Positions 1 to 11,102 of a stretch of 64,000 nt of DNA are shown piece by piece; the stretch's first letter is position 1, and every line of letters begins with the position of its first letter. The DNA comes from Merluccius polli (lineage: Eukaryota; Chordata; Actinopteri; Gadiformes; Merlucciidae). Made by a program: the position numbers and the translations under genes. The stretch spans positions 1 through 64,000 of the forward strand of contig JAOPHQ010002847.1 of NCBI GenBank assembly GCA_030340625.1, read 5' to 3'. The notes under the pieces are model-generated. The model did no database searches. It saw only the letters and a program-made list of their open reading frames with translations, and was not told the origin of the DNA.

Positions 1-825
1 GATGACTCCGCTGTCCTGACAGCGGCAGGGAGCTCGTTCCTCTACTGCACAGAGTTGAGACTCGGTCGAGCGACCATTGTGACCTTAGTGATTATGAGCA
101 GCACCTGTGTTTGTCCTTCGATGATGAAAAGGGTCTATTGTGCATAATGTACATATCATTATGGGAAATGTTAGCAGGCTGAGTATAGGAGAACATGTAG
201 AACAGTGAATACTAGCAATATTGAATAATAGATGTATTGGTCTCTGATGATGTTACCCATGATACCCAACCTCAACCATCAAAGACCCATACATGTATTC
301 AGTATGTTAACATTGCTTTTGAATGTCTGAACATGTTAGCTATTTAATTATAAAGGCATTAGGGGGAAAACAATCCTTCAATATTGCCTTAATACACGTC
401 AAGGTTTATTTTTCTGAGGTTTACTCGATTAAAGTGTTGTTTGGCTGGAGTTAAATGGTACAAAATAGCAACACCATCTGTGCACACCTGCATTCAAATT
501 TCACTAAACCATGGGCTTTGTAGTCTCACTATTCATTTTAAAGTCAATATAAGGTCATGCTTTAATACATTATTTAAATATGAAGAAATCTGAACCAACG
601 GACAGAATCTTTATTATATACATTTTAGTGTTCCACATGTCCATTAATTCAGCACATTCTGAGATTTACAATATCTCTTACAAGAAATGCTCAAGAAACT
701 TATTGTTTATTACTCAGCTTATGTCTTCGGTCCGAATAATACCAATATATCAATTAACAGTAGGTCATACATAGTTTGGTTTTGATCTTCTGTGATACCA
801 GTCCTTTGTTGAACATTTAACAACA
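1..825. other. No gene or repeat recognised
   Basis: AT-rich sequence with only short chance reading frames. I see no protein motif, RNA gene or terminal repeat. A short stretch near 100-150 resembles one near 59,060-59,110 (a tract around CACCTGTGTTT and AAAAGGGTCTATTG), suggesting an unclassified dispersed repeat. Confidence 0.4.
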
Positions 826-1740
826 TTTAATATTCTTATTCTGTCAAAAAACCCCAATGAAGGAAACATATTTGACTTATATTTTACCATGGTGCGTACA
901 CTTTGAAGATCTGAGTCAACATGCATGTGCGTTTTACGCTGGGATTACATTGTAATGACCTTGTGAGAGTTTGCAGACACACAGCCTTTTCCATGGTGCC
1001 ACATTGCGAAGCATGGTTTACTGCATGGAAATAGCTCTATCGGTTTAATTAACCTCCTTTGAGGCTTCAGCAAATCTCGTCTGCCACCCCCACTACTCAT
1101 GTATTAATGATGTGCATCACTCCATGTTATTAGTAACTGCATTGGGAACAGTCTGCTTCAGCTAAATCTGACATTTTATTTGTAATAAAAGGTAGGTGGT
1201 GTCATCTACTGTTATGCATGTGCAAATAATGCATTATTTATGTTCATAAAAAATTGCTTTGTCTTAAAATTTGGTCTAATTTCAGTTATTTTCTTTGTGT
1301 GACCAAAAGCACAATGCATTTATGTTTCTCTGCATTGAAATTAATGGGTATTTTTCGACTAAGCAAACCTGTACCAAGTTGGTGTAGTGCGAGCCACTGT
1401 GTTACTTATTCTACTGTGCTAAATGTCAGTAAAATTATAGGTCTTCTGCATGACCTTGCGTGTAGCAACTCGCCTGCTTCATGCAGAACAGGGGAATATG
1501 TTCCTGAGTGTACACTTAAAAAGAAAAAGCATTAACCTTGCACAAATAGACAGTAATGCCAGTAATTGTACTACTGTAGCACACCTTCACATCACGTTCT
1601 TAGAGACACACAGTGTATAAGTAAGGATCAGGTTCCGGTCTCAAAGGCAGATTCAAAAGATGGTTTGAACAAAAATAATACGTTATTTACATTCTTTAAG
1701 ACCGTTGACCCTGCCACACACCACAAAGTGGCTTTGCTGG

Positions 1741-1769
1741 GCTCCTCCAACATGACATGTTGGAGGAGC
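1741..1769. repeat. Perfect 29-bp palindrome
   Basis: Two 14-base arms (GCTCCTCCAACATG and its reverse complement) surround one central base. It abuts the hairpin-family repeat at 1,765-1,925 and may be part of the end of that element. Confidence 0.75.
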
Positions 1770-1925
1770 TCTCTCTCTGAGTGTGTGTGGTGATCCTGGT
1801 TTATCCTGGGTGCCATGATTGCTCTGCACCACAGGTGTGAAGCCCCACCCAGCCCAGAGTCTAACCAGTCTGACTAAGGCCAGGTGAGGCTATAAACCAG
1901 CTATCAACCACACACTCCACACCGA
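1765..1925 (-). repeat. Dispersed GTTGATRGCTGGTTT repeat, copy 1
   Basis: The reverse complement carries GTGTGGTTGATAGCTGGTTT followed by CCTCACCTGG and an AGTCAGACTG...AGACTCTGGGC stretch. The same words occur at 12,450-12,545 and 17,704-17,855. The sequence begins and ends with related inverted motifs (GTGTGTGGTGATCCTGGTTTA against TAAACCAGC...CCACACAC), so it is probably a non-autonomous inverted-repeat element or part of one. Confidence 0.55.
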
Positions 1926-3094
1926 AAAAACGGACTTATCTAAAGTTAACCAAAAAGGGTAATCAAAACCTAATACACTTACTACTGGATTAGCTACAGG
2001 ACAGGGCAATCAGACAAAGGGCAAACAAAACTGAGGGCTTAAATACACAGGACAGAACAATTAACAATCAACAAAGGTGGAACACAAATAAGGCTAATGA
2101 GGGAAAAGAAAAGAATAACTGAGGACATCTAGGGGAAGAAACAAAAACTAACAGGAAAAACAGAACACTTCAAACTGTGATATTATACAACCCCATGTGC
2201 TAATATGACACGTGTTATAACAGTTATTAAAGAATAAAAAGGCTGCCCCCTGCTTTGAGCAGATACAACGCGAGCACTCCACAGAGTAAGAGGAGAAAAA
2301 AAGCTTGGGCTTTGTATTCACTGAACCTACAGTATTGTAAGCATATTGTTTCATCATATGCTCTCTCACACTATAAAGGGACAATGAGTACACACATAAG
2401 CCTGATAGGGCCTTGGTTGTATCTTGTACAATTACGTCAAACCTTCATGTCTTTACTGCACTAAGTTTGCCTTTTATTCCAATGGTTTCACCATAGGTTC
2501 AGCGGCAAATTAGTCGGCCCCCAAATCTCAACGGACCAGCATTGTGTGCTAGTTTGGCATGGTGACGTCGATTTTCACCTGACGTTGTCTCAGAAACAAC
2601 ACCACCACCACCGCCCTTAGTTGCAAGGATTGTGAATATTTCATGAGTTGACTTGTGCACGCTGGATGTGGCCCGGGTCCTCCCAAGAGACGATTTAGCA
2701 GCCACCCCGATCATTTAAGCTGAGTCCGGGCCAGGCCACGGTGGTATCTGCTCGACTTGTTCTTTATACTTAGTTAATTTTTGTCATTAGTTTGAGCCAA
2801 TCCATGCCGTGGTCACCTGGCTCTTTGTGCAAACTCTCTTATTACTCCCACTTGCTGTAAAATGTAAGCAGTGTGGAGGGAGGTCCAAACGGGGGACCAC
2901 GTCTTGGCTGAATGGAGCACATTTGGAAAGTTTTCTCCCTGTGAGGAACTAGAGAATAAACTCTATCCAGTAAAAATCCCCTTTTCACCCTTTTAGCGGG
3001 AATAGTGACCTGTCTTCACAGGAAACGCCATAATTCTATTTTGATGATGATGATGCCTCTGAATGATAATTCACAATGTCCAAGCATATGAGTT
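1926..3094. other. No gene recognised
   Basis: A 71-codon minus frame at 2,499-2,714 has no recognisable domain, and its glycine run comes from a CCACCACCACC tract. The stretch appears absent from duplication copy 2, so it is either an insertion in copy 1 or a loss from copy 2. Confidence 0.35.
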
Positions 3095-3977
3095 TGGTTT
3101 CGTTGCCTATACTTTATCTAGCAGCACATATATAAAATGCATGAATGTGGTTCGCTTGTCCACAGAAAACCTGACAGAGATTAGAATATTTGCCTGAGTA
3201 GAATAAATTGATGATCAGATACTAAAACAAAATCAAACCATTAAAGATTGCAGCCTTAAAGATAAGCCATGTGTTCCCCACACTTGCATTCTAGGACCAT
3301 ATTGTTATTCTTTGGTTAGCAGTCGTATCTGCTCAATAATGTCTTTATTCTTTATCTTCCTTCTTCTTTGAAAGTACCTGGGGAGAATGCATACCAATGC
3401 CCCAACTGCATTTATTATTATTTTTTAAATAGAGGGTAAGCATTAAGCTACCAGTCCAACAACTCAACCTGTGAAATCTGTCTAGATCTTAAAACAGCAG
3501 GGGAGTCGGTCTGGATACAATGTTTCAGAGCTTTTCTTCAGGCAGTCCAAGTGTTAAAGTGAAAGTGAATCTCGTGAAAAGCACATCATTGCAATAATCA
3601 GTAAATTGTTTCCTGCAGCTTAAGAGCTTCTTTGGACAGATACCTGCACAGTGGGGGGTGTTCTCATTTAAAATGCAAACTACAGTGGACTTAATCCATA
3701 ATCACAATGTCGATCCACTTATACATGGAGTCAACACCATCGTGTCCCATTGCATCAGTTTATCCACTCTATTGCCTCTTCATTTCACTCTGTCCTTCAC
3801 ACCATTTTCTATGAGCAGCCATAATAATGACATATTTGTGCTACATGGCTTTGTCCTCGATGACTTTCGAGGTTTAGTTCTACACAGCCCTGACTGTGTC
3901 GTCCTATAAAATTATAAACGGATCAAAAAGCAACAAGGTCAGTGGCGATATCCTTGCAGAATCTTTTAAAAAAGGGT

Positions 3978-4240
3978 TCAATCATCTATTGTCATAAAAG
4001 ATTCTGCACAGGTTAACTCCTCGGCTGTGTTGGACTTCTGAGGTGAGAGAAAGCTATTGAATGCAAGGCTTTTGGGGATTCTCTCAAACATTTTCACAGC
4101 ACATTTCCCCGCATCAGCATAGCCTGGGGGCAGCATATCTAAAATGGCAAGCAGGTATAGCTCTTGTAGAGCAGAGAAGGGTAGTTGAATCTGGTGATGT
4201 GTGAATATAAGGACTTGGGTTTTTTTTAATGCACAACAGA
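3978..4240 (-). other. Candidate exon, unrecognised, duplication copy 1
   Basis: An open minus-strand frame runs to a TGA at 3,980-3,978 and contains leucine-rich and MLPPGYADAG-like segments. A possible splice acceptor (CACATCACCAG) lies near 4,190. I do not recognise the protein. From about 4,000 to 4,225 the DNA is the same as the copy in duplication block 2 (18,509-18,736) except for one deleted base there, while the flanking sequence of the two blocks differs by several percent. That contrast fits a constrained exon, recent gene conversion or a conserved noncoding element. No starting methionine or clear splice donor is visible. It could also be part of an old mobile element. Confidence 0.35.
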
Positions 4241-4559
4241 CTGTCTGTTGTGTTGACTCTATGCCTCAACACAACTGTTACAGACTGCTGATTTGATGTG
4301 TTCTGTCTCCAATGTAACCGTACCAGGCTGTGCTGCTTTGCGTTTACACACTTTGGTCCAGGCCAGGGTCATTGAATGATTCGATCTGGCACTGACCAAA
4401 TGCACCCCAAAGCTCTAGACATTTTTACAACCTGATGAGTCTAACTATACACCATGTGGGACAGGGTAATCTTCCAGACCCCTCATCCATGCATTCCTGA
4501 GATTGCTATAAGGAAAAGGACGTGATGAATCTGCATGAAGTGTTTCTTTTAATCCTGTT

Positions 4560-5588
4560 TGAGACACTATGGTGCCTTTTTGTCATTCTGTACATTCCCC
4601 TTTGCCTCTCTGCATCTGGCTCACCCTTCCCGGCCATAGTGGAGGTCAGCCAATATCCATGTGACTGTCATAAAGAAGACATGAGGAGTCTCTCAAACAC
4701 ACACAAACCCAATCTCTTTCTCACTCACTTTCGCTTTATTGCCCTCTGCTCTACTTATGTGTTTTAATTAGTTAAACATTTAGTTTATTTTGTACTTTGA
4801 TAATGCATGCTTTATCGGTTTATTCCTCAGCTACATATTTGGTAGTATTGTCAGTGTCAACAAACATGGCAGTGAGGTTGAGCTAGAGGATGCTCCATCT
4901 AATTTTAAATAATTTGTATGGCAGTATTTCAGATTTGCTGTAAATTTGATTTAAGTGCAGAATAAAGTGCACAAGACAAGACATTTTTTAAATAGGTATA
5001 CACATCCCTACTCAAAACAGGTAAACAGTCTTAAAGTGACTGGACACTACAAAGCTACAACTCTAGCTTTGTTATTTTTGTATATTTTGTATACTTTGTT
5101 ATTTTTGTATATTTTGTAGTATTTCTAATTTAATTCATAGTTCACTGTTATTTTAACTGTTGTTTCATACCTCAGTCGTACCTAGTGTTCATCCATGGGG
5201 TCATTCATCCTGTGTTGAATCATTATGTACCTTTTATTTACCTTCATGACTTCCATTAAGATGAGGTGGGTCATTAAACCTCATCAGTATCTATCGAGTC
5301 AATGCCTGATTTATATAGTTCAAAGAGGTTGTTAGATGAATAAGGTTTCAATCTATGTTCAAAACAAGTAAGGTTTTCTTTCATTTTACCTATGCTATAT
5401 CAACTAATCTCTTTCGACTCAGAATAATGTTTGATATGGTTTAATTATTGATACATTTCAGTGCCTCTAATCCGCGCTATACATCCCCCTTTGTATCTCT
5501 ACCGCTGGCTCACCCCTACCGGCTATAGTGGGGGTCATAAATACTCCTGTGTGACGATCATGTGTGGAAGCCCCACACTCCTTCGTTG

Positions 5589-5630
<42 letters not shown>

Positions 5631-5720
5631 TTAGCAAACGTTAAGTTTAAACTCAAAGTTCAATTAATTTATGCTTTATAAGTGTATTCCGCAATCACAT
5701 ATTGTGGTAATATAATCAAT
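4560..5720 (+). repeat. Pair of related direct repeats
   Basis: About 4,575-4,850 and 5,480-5,720 share an ordered series of words: CTGGCTCACCC, CGGC(C/T)ATAGTGG(A/G)GGTCA, TAATTAG, and a TTTATGCTTTAT/GCATGCTTTAT stretch. They look like two diverged copies of one unit about 0.9 kb apart. A (TC)n microsatellite at 5,593-5,629 lies in the second copy. No coding potential is visible. Confidence 0.5.
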
Positions 5721-5933
5721 TGACTGAATGTACATTTATTGTTTGAGTAGAAGTGATTTTTATTGTGTTCATCCATGTCCAGCCAATAATCAATTAGTAA
5801 GGGAGGTGTCTTGTCCATAGGCCCAATCAAATGAAGTAGTGAGGGGAAAGACTAGCATCACCCTCCACGGCTCCTTGCTACCGCTAGGGTTTTTTCCTCT
5901 GGTCTCATCTTACGTGTGTCTGTGTCTGTCTTG

Positions 5934-6458
5934 TGTCAGTGTTCTATGTTGGTGGGCGGGGCAGCAGGCTCCGACGTCTACCTGGTTGTGTCATCCACTA
6001 CTATCCTGATCTGACTAAACACCTGCGGCTCATCATCTCATTACCTGGCCATACTTATTTCCCCCGGCTTCCATTCATTCTTCGCCAGATCGTCAGTTAT
6101 ACTACACTACTTGTGGTTTGGTTGTGGTTTGTGTTTACCTGTGTCATTTCAGTAATTTCTAGCCGTGCCTTGTCTGTGTACTAACCTCCGTCTCCTGTGC
6201 CTCCAGTTGCCACGCCTGGTCCAGTCTTGCCTTATATTGACTTGTCTGCTTGCTCGCCTACCTGCCTGGAAGGGTGCCAACGTGGCTAGGGTCGTTAGCC
6301 CTGCACAGATACCGGTCCACTGGATCCGCTATCTACCAACAGGCTTGCCAGCCACACGCCACCCTGCCAGCCAGTCCGGCCCCCTCCTTAAACCTTGAAA
6401 TAAATCCCTCTGTCTCAAATGCACAACGTTTGAGTCCCCCAGTCACCCAGCCTTGACA
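5934..6458 (+). mobile_element. Probable solo LTR (5' limit uncertain)
   Basis: The region begins with TGTCAG and ends with CCTTGACA. It has the layout seen in the two better-bounded solo LTRs of this window: a CTCATC...ACCTG stretch, then TTCGCCAGATCGTCAG (compare CGCCAGATTGTCAG at 12.4 kb), a C/T-rich body and a late AATAAA near 6,400. No matching target duplication was found next to the proposed ends, so the 5' boundary is a guess. Confidence 0.5.
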
Positions 6459-7291
6459 GCGCCAGATATTTGAGTTACTATGACTTCAAATATCCTTTAA
6501 AAGAGAGACATCCTTTGTCTCTTTGCTTTTGCAGCTTTTATGCTCTTATGCTGTTATGTTTGTGCTTCTGTCCTTTTTGGAGAAAGTATTTTTCAGAGAC
6601 CCCACTCTTTCAAAATTGTCTTTTTCAAGATGATTGAGATCCGGTGTGCTCCTTAGTCCTCCGCAACAAGGCATGCATAAAGACACAATATTCTATGTTC
6701 AGTTGAACCAAAGTTTAGCTAAAGTTATTAGTCTCCATTGTGAGTAACTTTTAGAAAGCGCGGTAAAAGTGAATTGACTTATCGACTAAAACTGTCTGCC
6801 AACGAAGTTTGTTAAAGTTCAGAAAGTTTGTAAGTAAGTTATAAAAGCAATCCTCGAGAGAAGGTGGTTTCCTGGGGATGCTGATTCCATATTCGAGTCT
6901 GTATCAAGAGATGACTGCAGTTTGTTTTGGGCAACAGCTCACTAGCCTGATTGAACTAACTTACCAAAAGTGTCACCGGACCAACGTGGTCCCTGCTGGA
7001 GCTGGAGAGGTCCAGAGTAGATCTGACCCATTCTGGAACTAATGACCCAACTACATCAGTCGGAAAGTCTCGGGCGCATGATAGTCCACTTTTTTGTTTT
7101 GGTACAGTAAGCGTTCACACCTGATGCGTACCGTACTGAGTACACTTTAACCGGACTCGAGCACGGATACGGGCACGGTACACTTGTGTTCACACTAATC
7201 AAACAAACTGGACTTGGGGTCAAGTGTACTCAGATTCGGGCCCGGGTCCCTAGTGTGAAAACGCCCTTGGTAACAATGTGTAACTAGTTTG
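6459..7291. other. No gene; possible transposon scrap
   Basis: No coding sequence seen. Around 7,090-7,265 a GC-rich stretch (GCGTACCGTACTGAGTAC and GGTACACTTGTGTTCACAC words) resembles the end of a degraded DNA transposon, but no paired terminus could be found. Confidence 0.3.
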
Positions 7292-7865
7292 CAGTGTTGG
7301 GAATGTTACTTTAAAAAAGTAATTAGTTATAATTACTCACTATTTGTTCCAAAGAGTAACTGAGTTAGTAACTGAATTACTTTATAATAAAAGTAACTAG
7401 TTACCAGGGAAAGTAACTATTTGCGTTACTGTAAAAAAAAGTTGCTATATGTCAAAGAATTTGGATTTTTCTGAGCAGTTTTCACAAGTCAGTTGAAATG
7501 AGTAGAACACGGACTCGCCACCTGTGCTGCTTCAAATCTGTTTGGTGTGTGTGGTGCGCGAGGCCTGGCTTGTGTGTAAAAACACTGGCTCCGATTGGCT
7601 ACCATGAAACATGACTCTGCCTTTGACCAATCATAATCGCTTATCTCGTTGTTAACCCACCCGGTCTCCTCACTAGCAGTTTGTGTATGGAGCCAGGGGT
7701 GCGTTCGGATTACGCAGTTTATTCAATCAATTCATAGTAACGCACCGCATTTAACGTTCAGTAACGGCGTTGTAACGACGGAAAGAGTAATTAGTTAGAT
7801 TACCCCATAAAAAATAACGGCGTTACATAACGCCGTTCTTTTAAACGGCGTTATTCCAATCACTG
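7292..7865. mobile_element. hAT-type MITE, 574 bp
   Basis: The element starts CAGTGTTGGGAATG and ends with the reverse complement of CAGTGATTGGAATAACG. It is flanked by a perfect 8-bp duplication, CTAGTTTG (7,284-7,291 and 7,866-7,873), the signature of hAT insertion. The interior contains repeated GTAACT/AGTTAC words and a cluster of AACGGCGTTA words near the right end that can fold. It has no transposase frame, so it must have been moved in trans. Confidence 0.88.
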
Positions 7866-8040
7866 CTAGTTTGACACATTGCTTTTAAAGGGATGCAAAC
7901 CCCCTAACCCCGCCTTTATAAAATGCTTTCAGGTTTTCTTTTATTCTAGGGGCAGGGGTGCCGGCTCCCCTGTAAACGCCCCCAATTCAGTTTCAATAAG
8001 CGGAGGACTTTTTCAACTTAATAAACCCGTCTGGGGCCAG

Positions 8041-8182
8041 CACCCCCCCCCCCCCCCCCGTTGACAATCGCGCGGCAGCCCCCGGTTGATAATCCCGCGC
8101 TAGCACCCCCCCCCCCCCCCCTCAACAATCTCGCCTAGGGCGCCTATGTACAATCTCGCCTAGGGCGCCAATATACCTAGCG
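8041..8182. repeat. C-tract / CAACAATC minisatellite
   Basis: Three runs of about 10-17 C alternate with TTGACAATCGCGC, TTGATAATCCCGC and CAACAATCTCGC, followed by two copies of TCGCCTAGGGCGCC. The same C-tract plus CAACAATCGCGC arrangement is found inside two other hAT elements of the window (22,080-22,150 and 43,405-43,590). Confidence 0.7.
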
Positions 8183-8474
8183 CCGGGCCTGGTCAAGGCC
8201 GCTATAATGCACGGCTTACCTGGGCTGAAGCCCAGGGGCCTCCCAAGTTCAGGGGCCTCCCATGTTCAGGTTCATGATGAGCTGAAAATGCCATATTGTT
8301 TTGTAACTTGTCATGTTTTCTGTCAATCACTCTAATCGCATGTTACGTGGCTGCTGATTGATCCAAATTAGGAGTGACCCATGTGGCCCCATAGCCTATG
8401 GCCCGTGGGCTTACCTATCAGCATGTCTATAATTAGTTTTGGGGTGTGTCCCTCTATGATTGAGTGACATTAAG

Positions 8475-8812
8475 TGGAAATGTCAGGGAGGACGTTTGAG
8501 AGTGGTGCCCAAAAAAGAAAAAAACGTATTAAGAAGGAGTTGCGTGAAAAATAACTACTAAAGAGCATCCCAAAGCTCACCGGATTTTTAAACCAGCTGC
8601 TGCTGAAGATGGACCCAGCACCAGAGGAAGCTCGCTATCCCAAACACCGGAGGGAGCGGAGGAGGCGCAGGCCGCGCAGGTGGATGTAGCTGGGGAGGAG
8701 CAGGGGACTGCCTGCAGCAGTGGAGGGGAGGAGGAGGGGGGAGCACACGAGCCCCAGAGAGAGGACCAGGCTGCAAACCAGTTAGGGGGAGACGAGTCGG
8801 ATTTGATTTGAT
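8475..8812 (+). pseudogene. hAT transposase, N-terminal remnant
   Basis: In plus frame the sequence gives a start followed by SGRTFESGAQKRKKRIKKEL and then IPKLTGF. This matches the basic N-terminal start seen in vertebrate hAT transposases and domesticated relatives that carry a TTF-type zinc finger. A stop follows the lysine-rich stretch, and the later acidic and proline segments are rich in stops and frame changes. The segment ends where the LINE inserted, and the downstream part of the same gene resumes at about 10,608. Family assignment comes from the pattern and the downstream zinc finger; no search was run. Confidence 0.5.
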
Positions 8813-9015
8813 GTATTTCTGGATCAAGACAATAAAATACAGTAATCCAAAGGATGACATGCAAAAGTACAAAACTTATTTCCAGCATGGTCCTTGGTGT
8901 TGCACACATGAAACAAATAGACAAGGAGCAGACAAGACTCAGACTGGGGGGTGGGGGACATAGCATCAAACAAAATAAATAACAAGACACAACTGCAGAA
9001 AGAAAAAACAAATGA

Positions 9016-10146
9016 TCAATACATATCCACCTTATTCCATAAAATCTGCTTTACCTGTCTTTTAAAAATCCCTCTTGATGCTAGGAGTTGTGTAGCAGTA
9101 GGCAAACTATTCCAAGCCATGATACCAGTATAAAAGAAAGAATTTTTACCTGCATTATTAACTCTGGGTACTATGCAGGAGCAGATGCTAGCCCTGGTGT
9201 TATGACTATGCTGTGAGTGGACCATGGTAACATTAGAGCCTAAATATTTGGGGGCCTGACCATTTACAATGTTAAACATATGGTTCAGCTTAAGTTGTTC
9301 AACTCTTAGTAGAACAGGTAGTAGACCAGCTTTTTTAAACTCCTCCCTACCAATATGAGTACGGTGCTTTTAACAGGTACCGAATGACATTGTTTTGCAG
9401 CACTTTGAATTTGTTCTTAAGTTTCACAGTCAAACCAGAAAACCACGCAGAGCAGGCAAAATCCACATGACATTGAATCAGAGTTTGTACCAATAATTTC
9501 TTTATAGAAAAATTGAAAAGCTTTGTCTTGCGATATAAGAACTTCAATTTACAGGCACATTTGTCTAAAACTTTTTCTGCAATAGATTCACCACTAAGTG
9601 ATTGATCCAATGTTAGACCCAGATATGTGACATTTGATTTAGACACAATTTCAGACCCATTACACATCACTTTTAAAGTATTTGATTTTGCCAACTTCCT
9701 TTTCGTACCAAACAAGATTGATTCAGTCTTGCCCAGATGCATAGAGAGCTTATTGTCTACCAGCCACTGGTTGACAAACTCAAGCTCAACACCAAGAGTA
9801 TTTTCAATGACTTTATCTTTACACCCTGGGACAAGTAAAGCAGAATCATCAGCATATAATAACAATTTGCACTGTACCACAGCTGACATGTCATTTATGT
9901 ACAATAAAAATAACAGGGGCCCCAGGATCGAGCCTTGCGGCACCCCACATGCTATACTCTGTGGATCAGAGAGGGTCCCCTCTACATCGCAAACCTGTGT
10001 CCTATCTGTTAGGTAAGAAGAGAACCATTTGAGTGCTGAGCTGCTAAAACCCATGCACTGTAATTTAGAAATCAAAATATCGTGGTTCACAGTATCGAAT
10101 GTTTTTTGCAGGTCAAGTAGAAGCATACCAACATAATTCCTTAGAT
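9016..10146 (-). pseudogene. LINE reverse transcriptase, 3' half
   Basis: The main open frame (9,347-10,177) shows the canonical LINE RT order: LLLDLQKTFDTVNH (palm motif A), GVPQGSILGPLLFLLYINDM (motif B) and YADDSALL (motif C with catalytic Asp pair), then the NKLSMHLGKTESILFG and YLGLTLD thumb-region motifs. A stop falls after about 276 residues and translation continues in another frame at 9,016-9,279 with RASICSC...AWNSLP...FKRQVKQ, the usual extreme C-terminus of L2/CR1/jockey ORF2. The enzyme would copy LINE RNA at a nicked target, but this copy lacks its N-terminal part and has at least one frameshift. It is surely a dead copy. Confidence 0.85.
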
Positions 10147-10400
10147 CAGCGGTTCCCAAACTTTTTTTCCTGCGCACCCCCTTCTACATCCCAACCGGGT
10201 TGGCGCACCCCCAATCCCCACTTAAAAAACAAACAAAAAAAAACGCAACAAAGCTTTGTTTTATCGCCATATAAAGACACATGTTTAATCATGCGCAAAT
10301 AACCAGAACACGCATGACAATAACATCAACAAAGTTTCAATATAATGCAACAAAGCTACGCACAAGCTTCCACTTTTAAGAGGATGAGTGACAGACACGG
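10146..10400. mobile_element. hAT-end fragment
   Basis: It opens with CAGCGGTTCCCAAACTTTTT followed by two GCGCACCCCC stretches, the typical terminus of Charlie-like hAT elements. No matching opposite terminus or 8-bp duplication is visible, so the right part was lost with adjoining LINE sequence. Confidence 0.55.
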
Positions 10401-10401
10401 C

Positions 10402-10606
10402 TCAGTGACAGAAAGTAAACACCTTGCAGAGATATGAGAAAGAATCTTTCAGGCTATTCCGTGGTAAAAATAGATTTGTATTATAATCGCCCATAATGAT
10501 ACATTCATTCTCTAGGCATATATTGTTTTTGCAACAGACAGATTCAAGGAGTTCGTAAAAGTCAGTTTGTTTAGGAGGGCGGTAACAGACAGATGACCCA
10601 TATAAC
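10402..10606 (-). pseudogene. LINE endonuclease fragment
   Basis: The minus frame reads through SSVCYRPPKQTDFYELLESV and then IIMGDYNTNL. The Y-R-P-P segment and the GD-(Y/F)-N motif are hallmarks of the APE-type endonuclease domain of LINE ORF2, which nicks target DNA for priming. Its order (higher coordinate than RT on the minus strand) fits the LINE at 8,812-10,605. The catalytic region is incomplete and the frame ends shortly after the GDYN motif. Confidence 0.7.
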
Positions 10607-10607
10607 A

Positions 10608-11020
10608 GTGACCCGGGCCACTGGGGAAACAATATTGACACAAAAGTGTGCACTTATTGGGCGAAAATGGGACCGGTGTCCTGTCAAAATAAAGATGCTG
10701 ACGTGTCGGCATCGGAACGCCAATATAAACAGCAGAGAAGATTTTTCTCAAAAATGCATTTCAAATGTAAACTCAGTAACGGAGAGTGTGTGCCCAGAGA
10801 ATGGCTCTGTTATTCACCATCAGCAGGGAGTGTGTTTTGTTTTGCATGCAAAATATTTGGCGAGAACAAGGAAAAGTGTGCATTTGTTAGTGGGGGTTAT
10901 TTTGACTATAAACATGCTAATGATCATATAGAAGAACATGAAAGCTGTGACATTCACAGAAAAGCCATGATCGCTAATGCATTTTGTGATGTAGATTACC
11001 TAGATATTACACTTTTTTAA
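10608..11020 (+). pseudogene. hAT transposase, TTF-type zinc finger remnant
   Basis: A plus-strand frame resumes with a DPG-W segment and then F-S-K-M-H-F, NGECVPREWLCYS, VFCFACKIFG and GYFDYKHANDHIEEHE. This order (basic stretch, R-x-W-L-x-YS, C-F-x-C-K-x-F, (F/W)KHA, (I)xxHExS) is that of the TTF-type zinc finger at the N-terminus of a group of hAT transposases and of their domesticated ZMYM relatives, where it helps bind the transposon ends. The frame ends in a TAA about 80 bases before the right terminus; the RNase H-like catalytic domain and hATC domain are absent. It is the continuation of the remnant at 8,475-8,812. Confidence 0.65.
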
Positions 11021-11102
11021 AATGAGACTTTATAAATCGAGGGGATCGGGGGCCTACACAACCTCTTAGCCACGGGGCCTAACATTAGGTAAGGCGGCCC
11101 TG

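Larger units (their letters stand above)
8812..10605 (-). mobile_element. 5'-truncated LINE of the jockey superfamily
   Basis: A minus-strand non-LTR retrotransposon inserted in the hAT relic. Its 3' end has a short ATCAA-like repeat tail (near 8,812) instead of a long poly(A), as in CR1/L2-type LINEs. It keeps an endonuclease piece (10,402-10,606) and the reverse transcriptase C-terminal half (9,016-10,146). About 250 bp of foreign hAT-like sequence (10,146-10,400) stands where the rest of the endonuclease and the RT fingers should be, so the copy also suffered a deletion. The precise clade is not resolvable by eye. Confidence 0.8.
8183..11102 (+). mobile_element. Decayed hAT-like transposon split by a LINE
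   Basis: The right end is CGGCCCTG (11,095-11,102), whose reverse complement CAGGGCCGCCTTACC is a typical hAT terminus. The left end carries a related CGGCTTACCTGGGCTG...CAGGGGCCT stretch near 8,212-8,242. The exact left limit is unclear because it merges into C-rich repeats. The coding parts at 8,475-8,812 and 10,608-11,020 lie on the plus strand and are separated by a minus-strand LINE (8,812-10,605). Most of the catalytic domain is missing, so the element is an internally deleted relic. Confidence 0.6.

Noticed and set aside
8577..9011. 144-codon minus frame with hydrophobic start
   Set aside because: It spans the LINE tail and antisense of the hAT remnant, with no homology pattern of its own.
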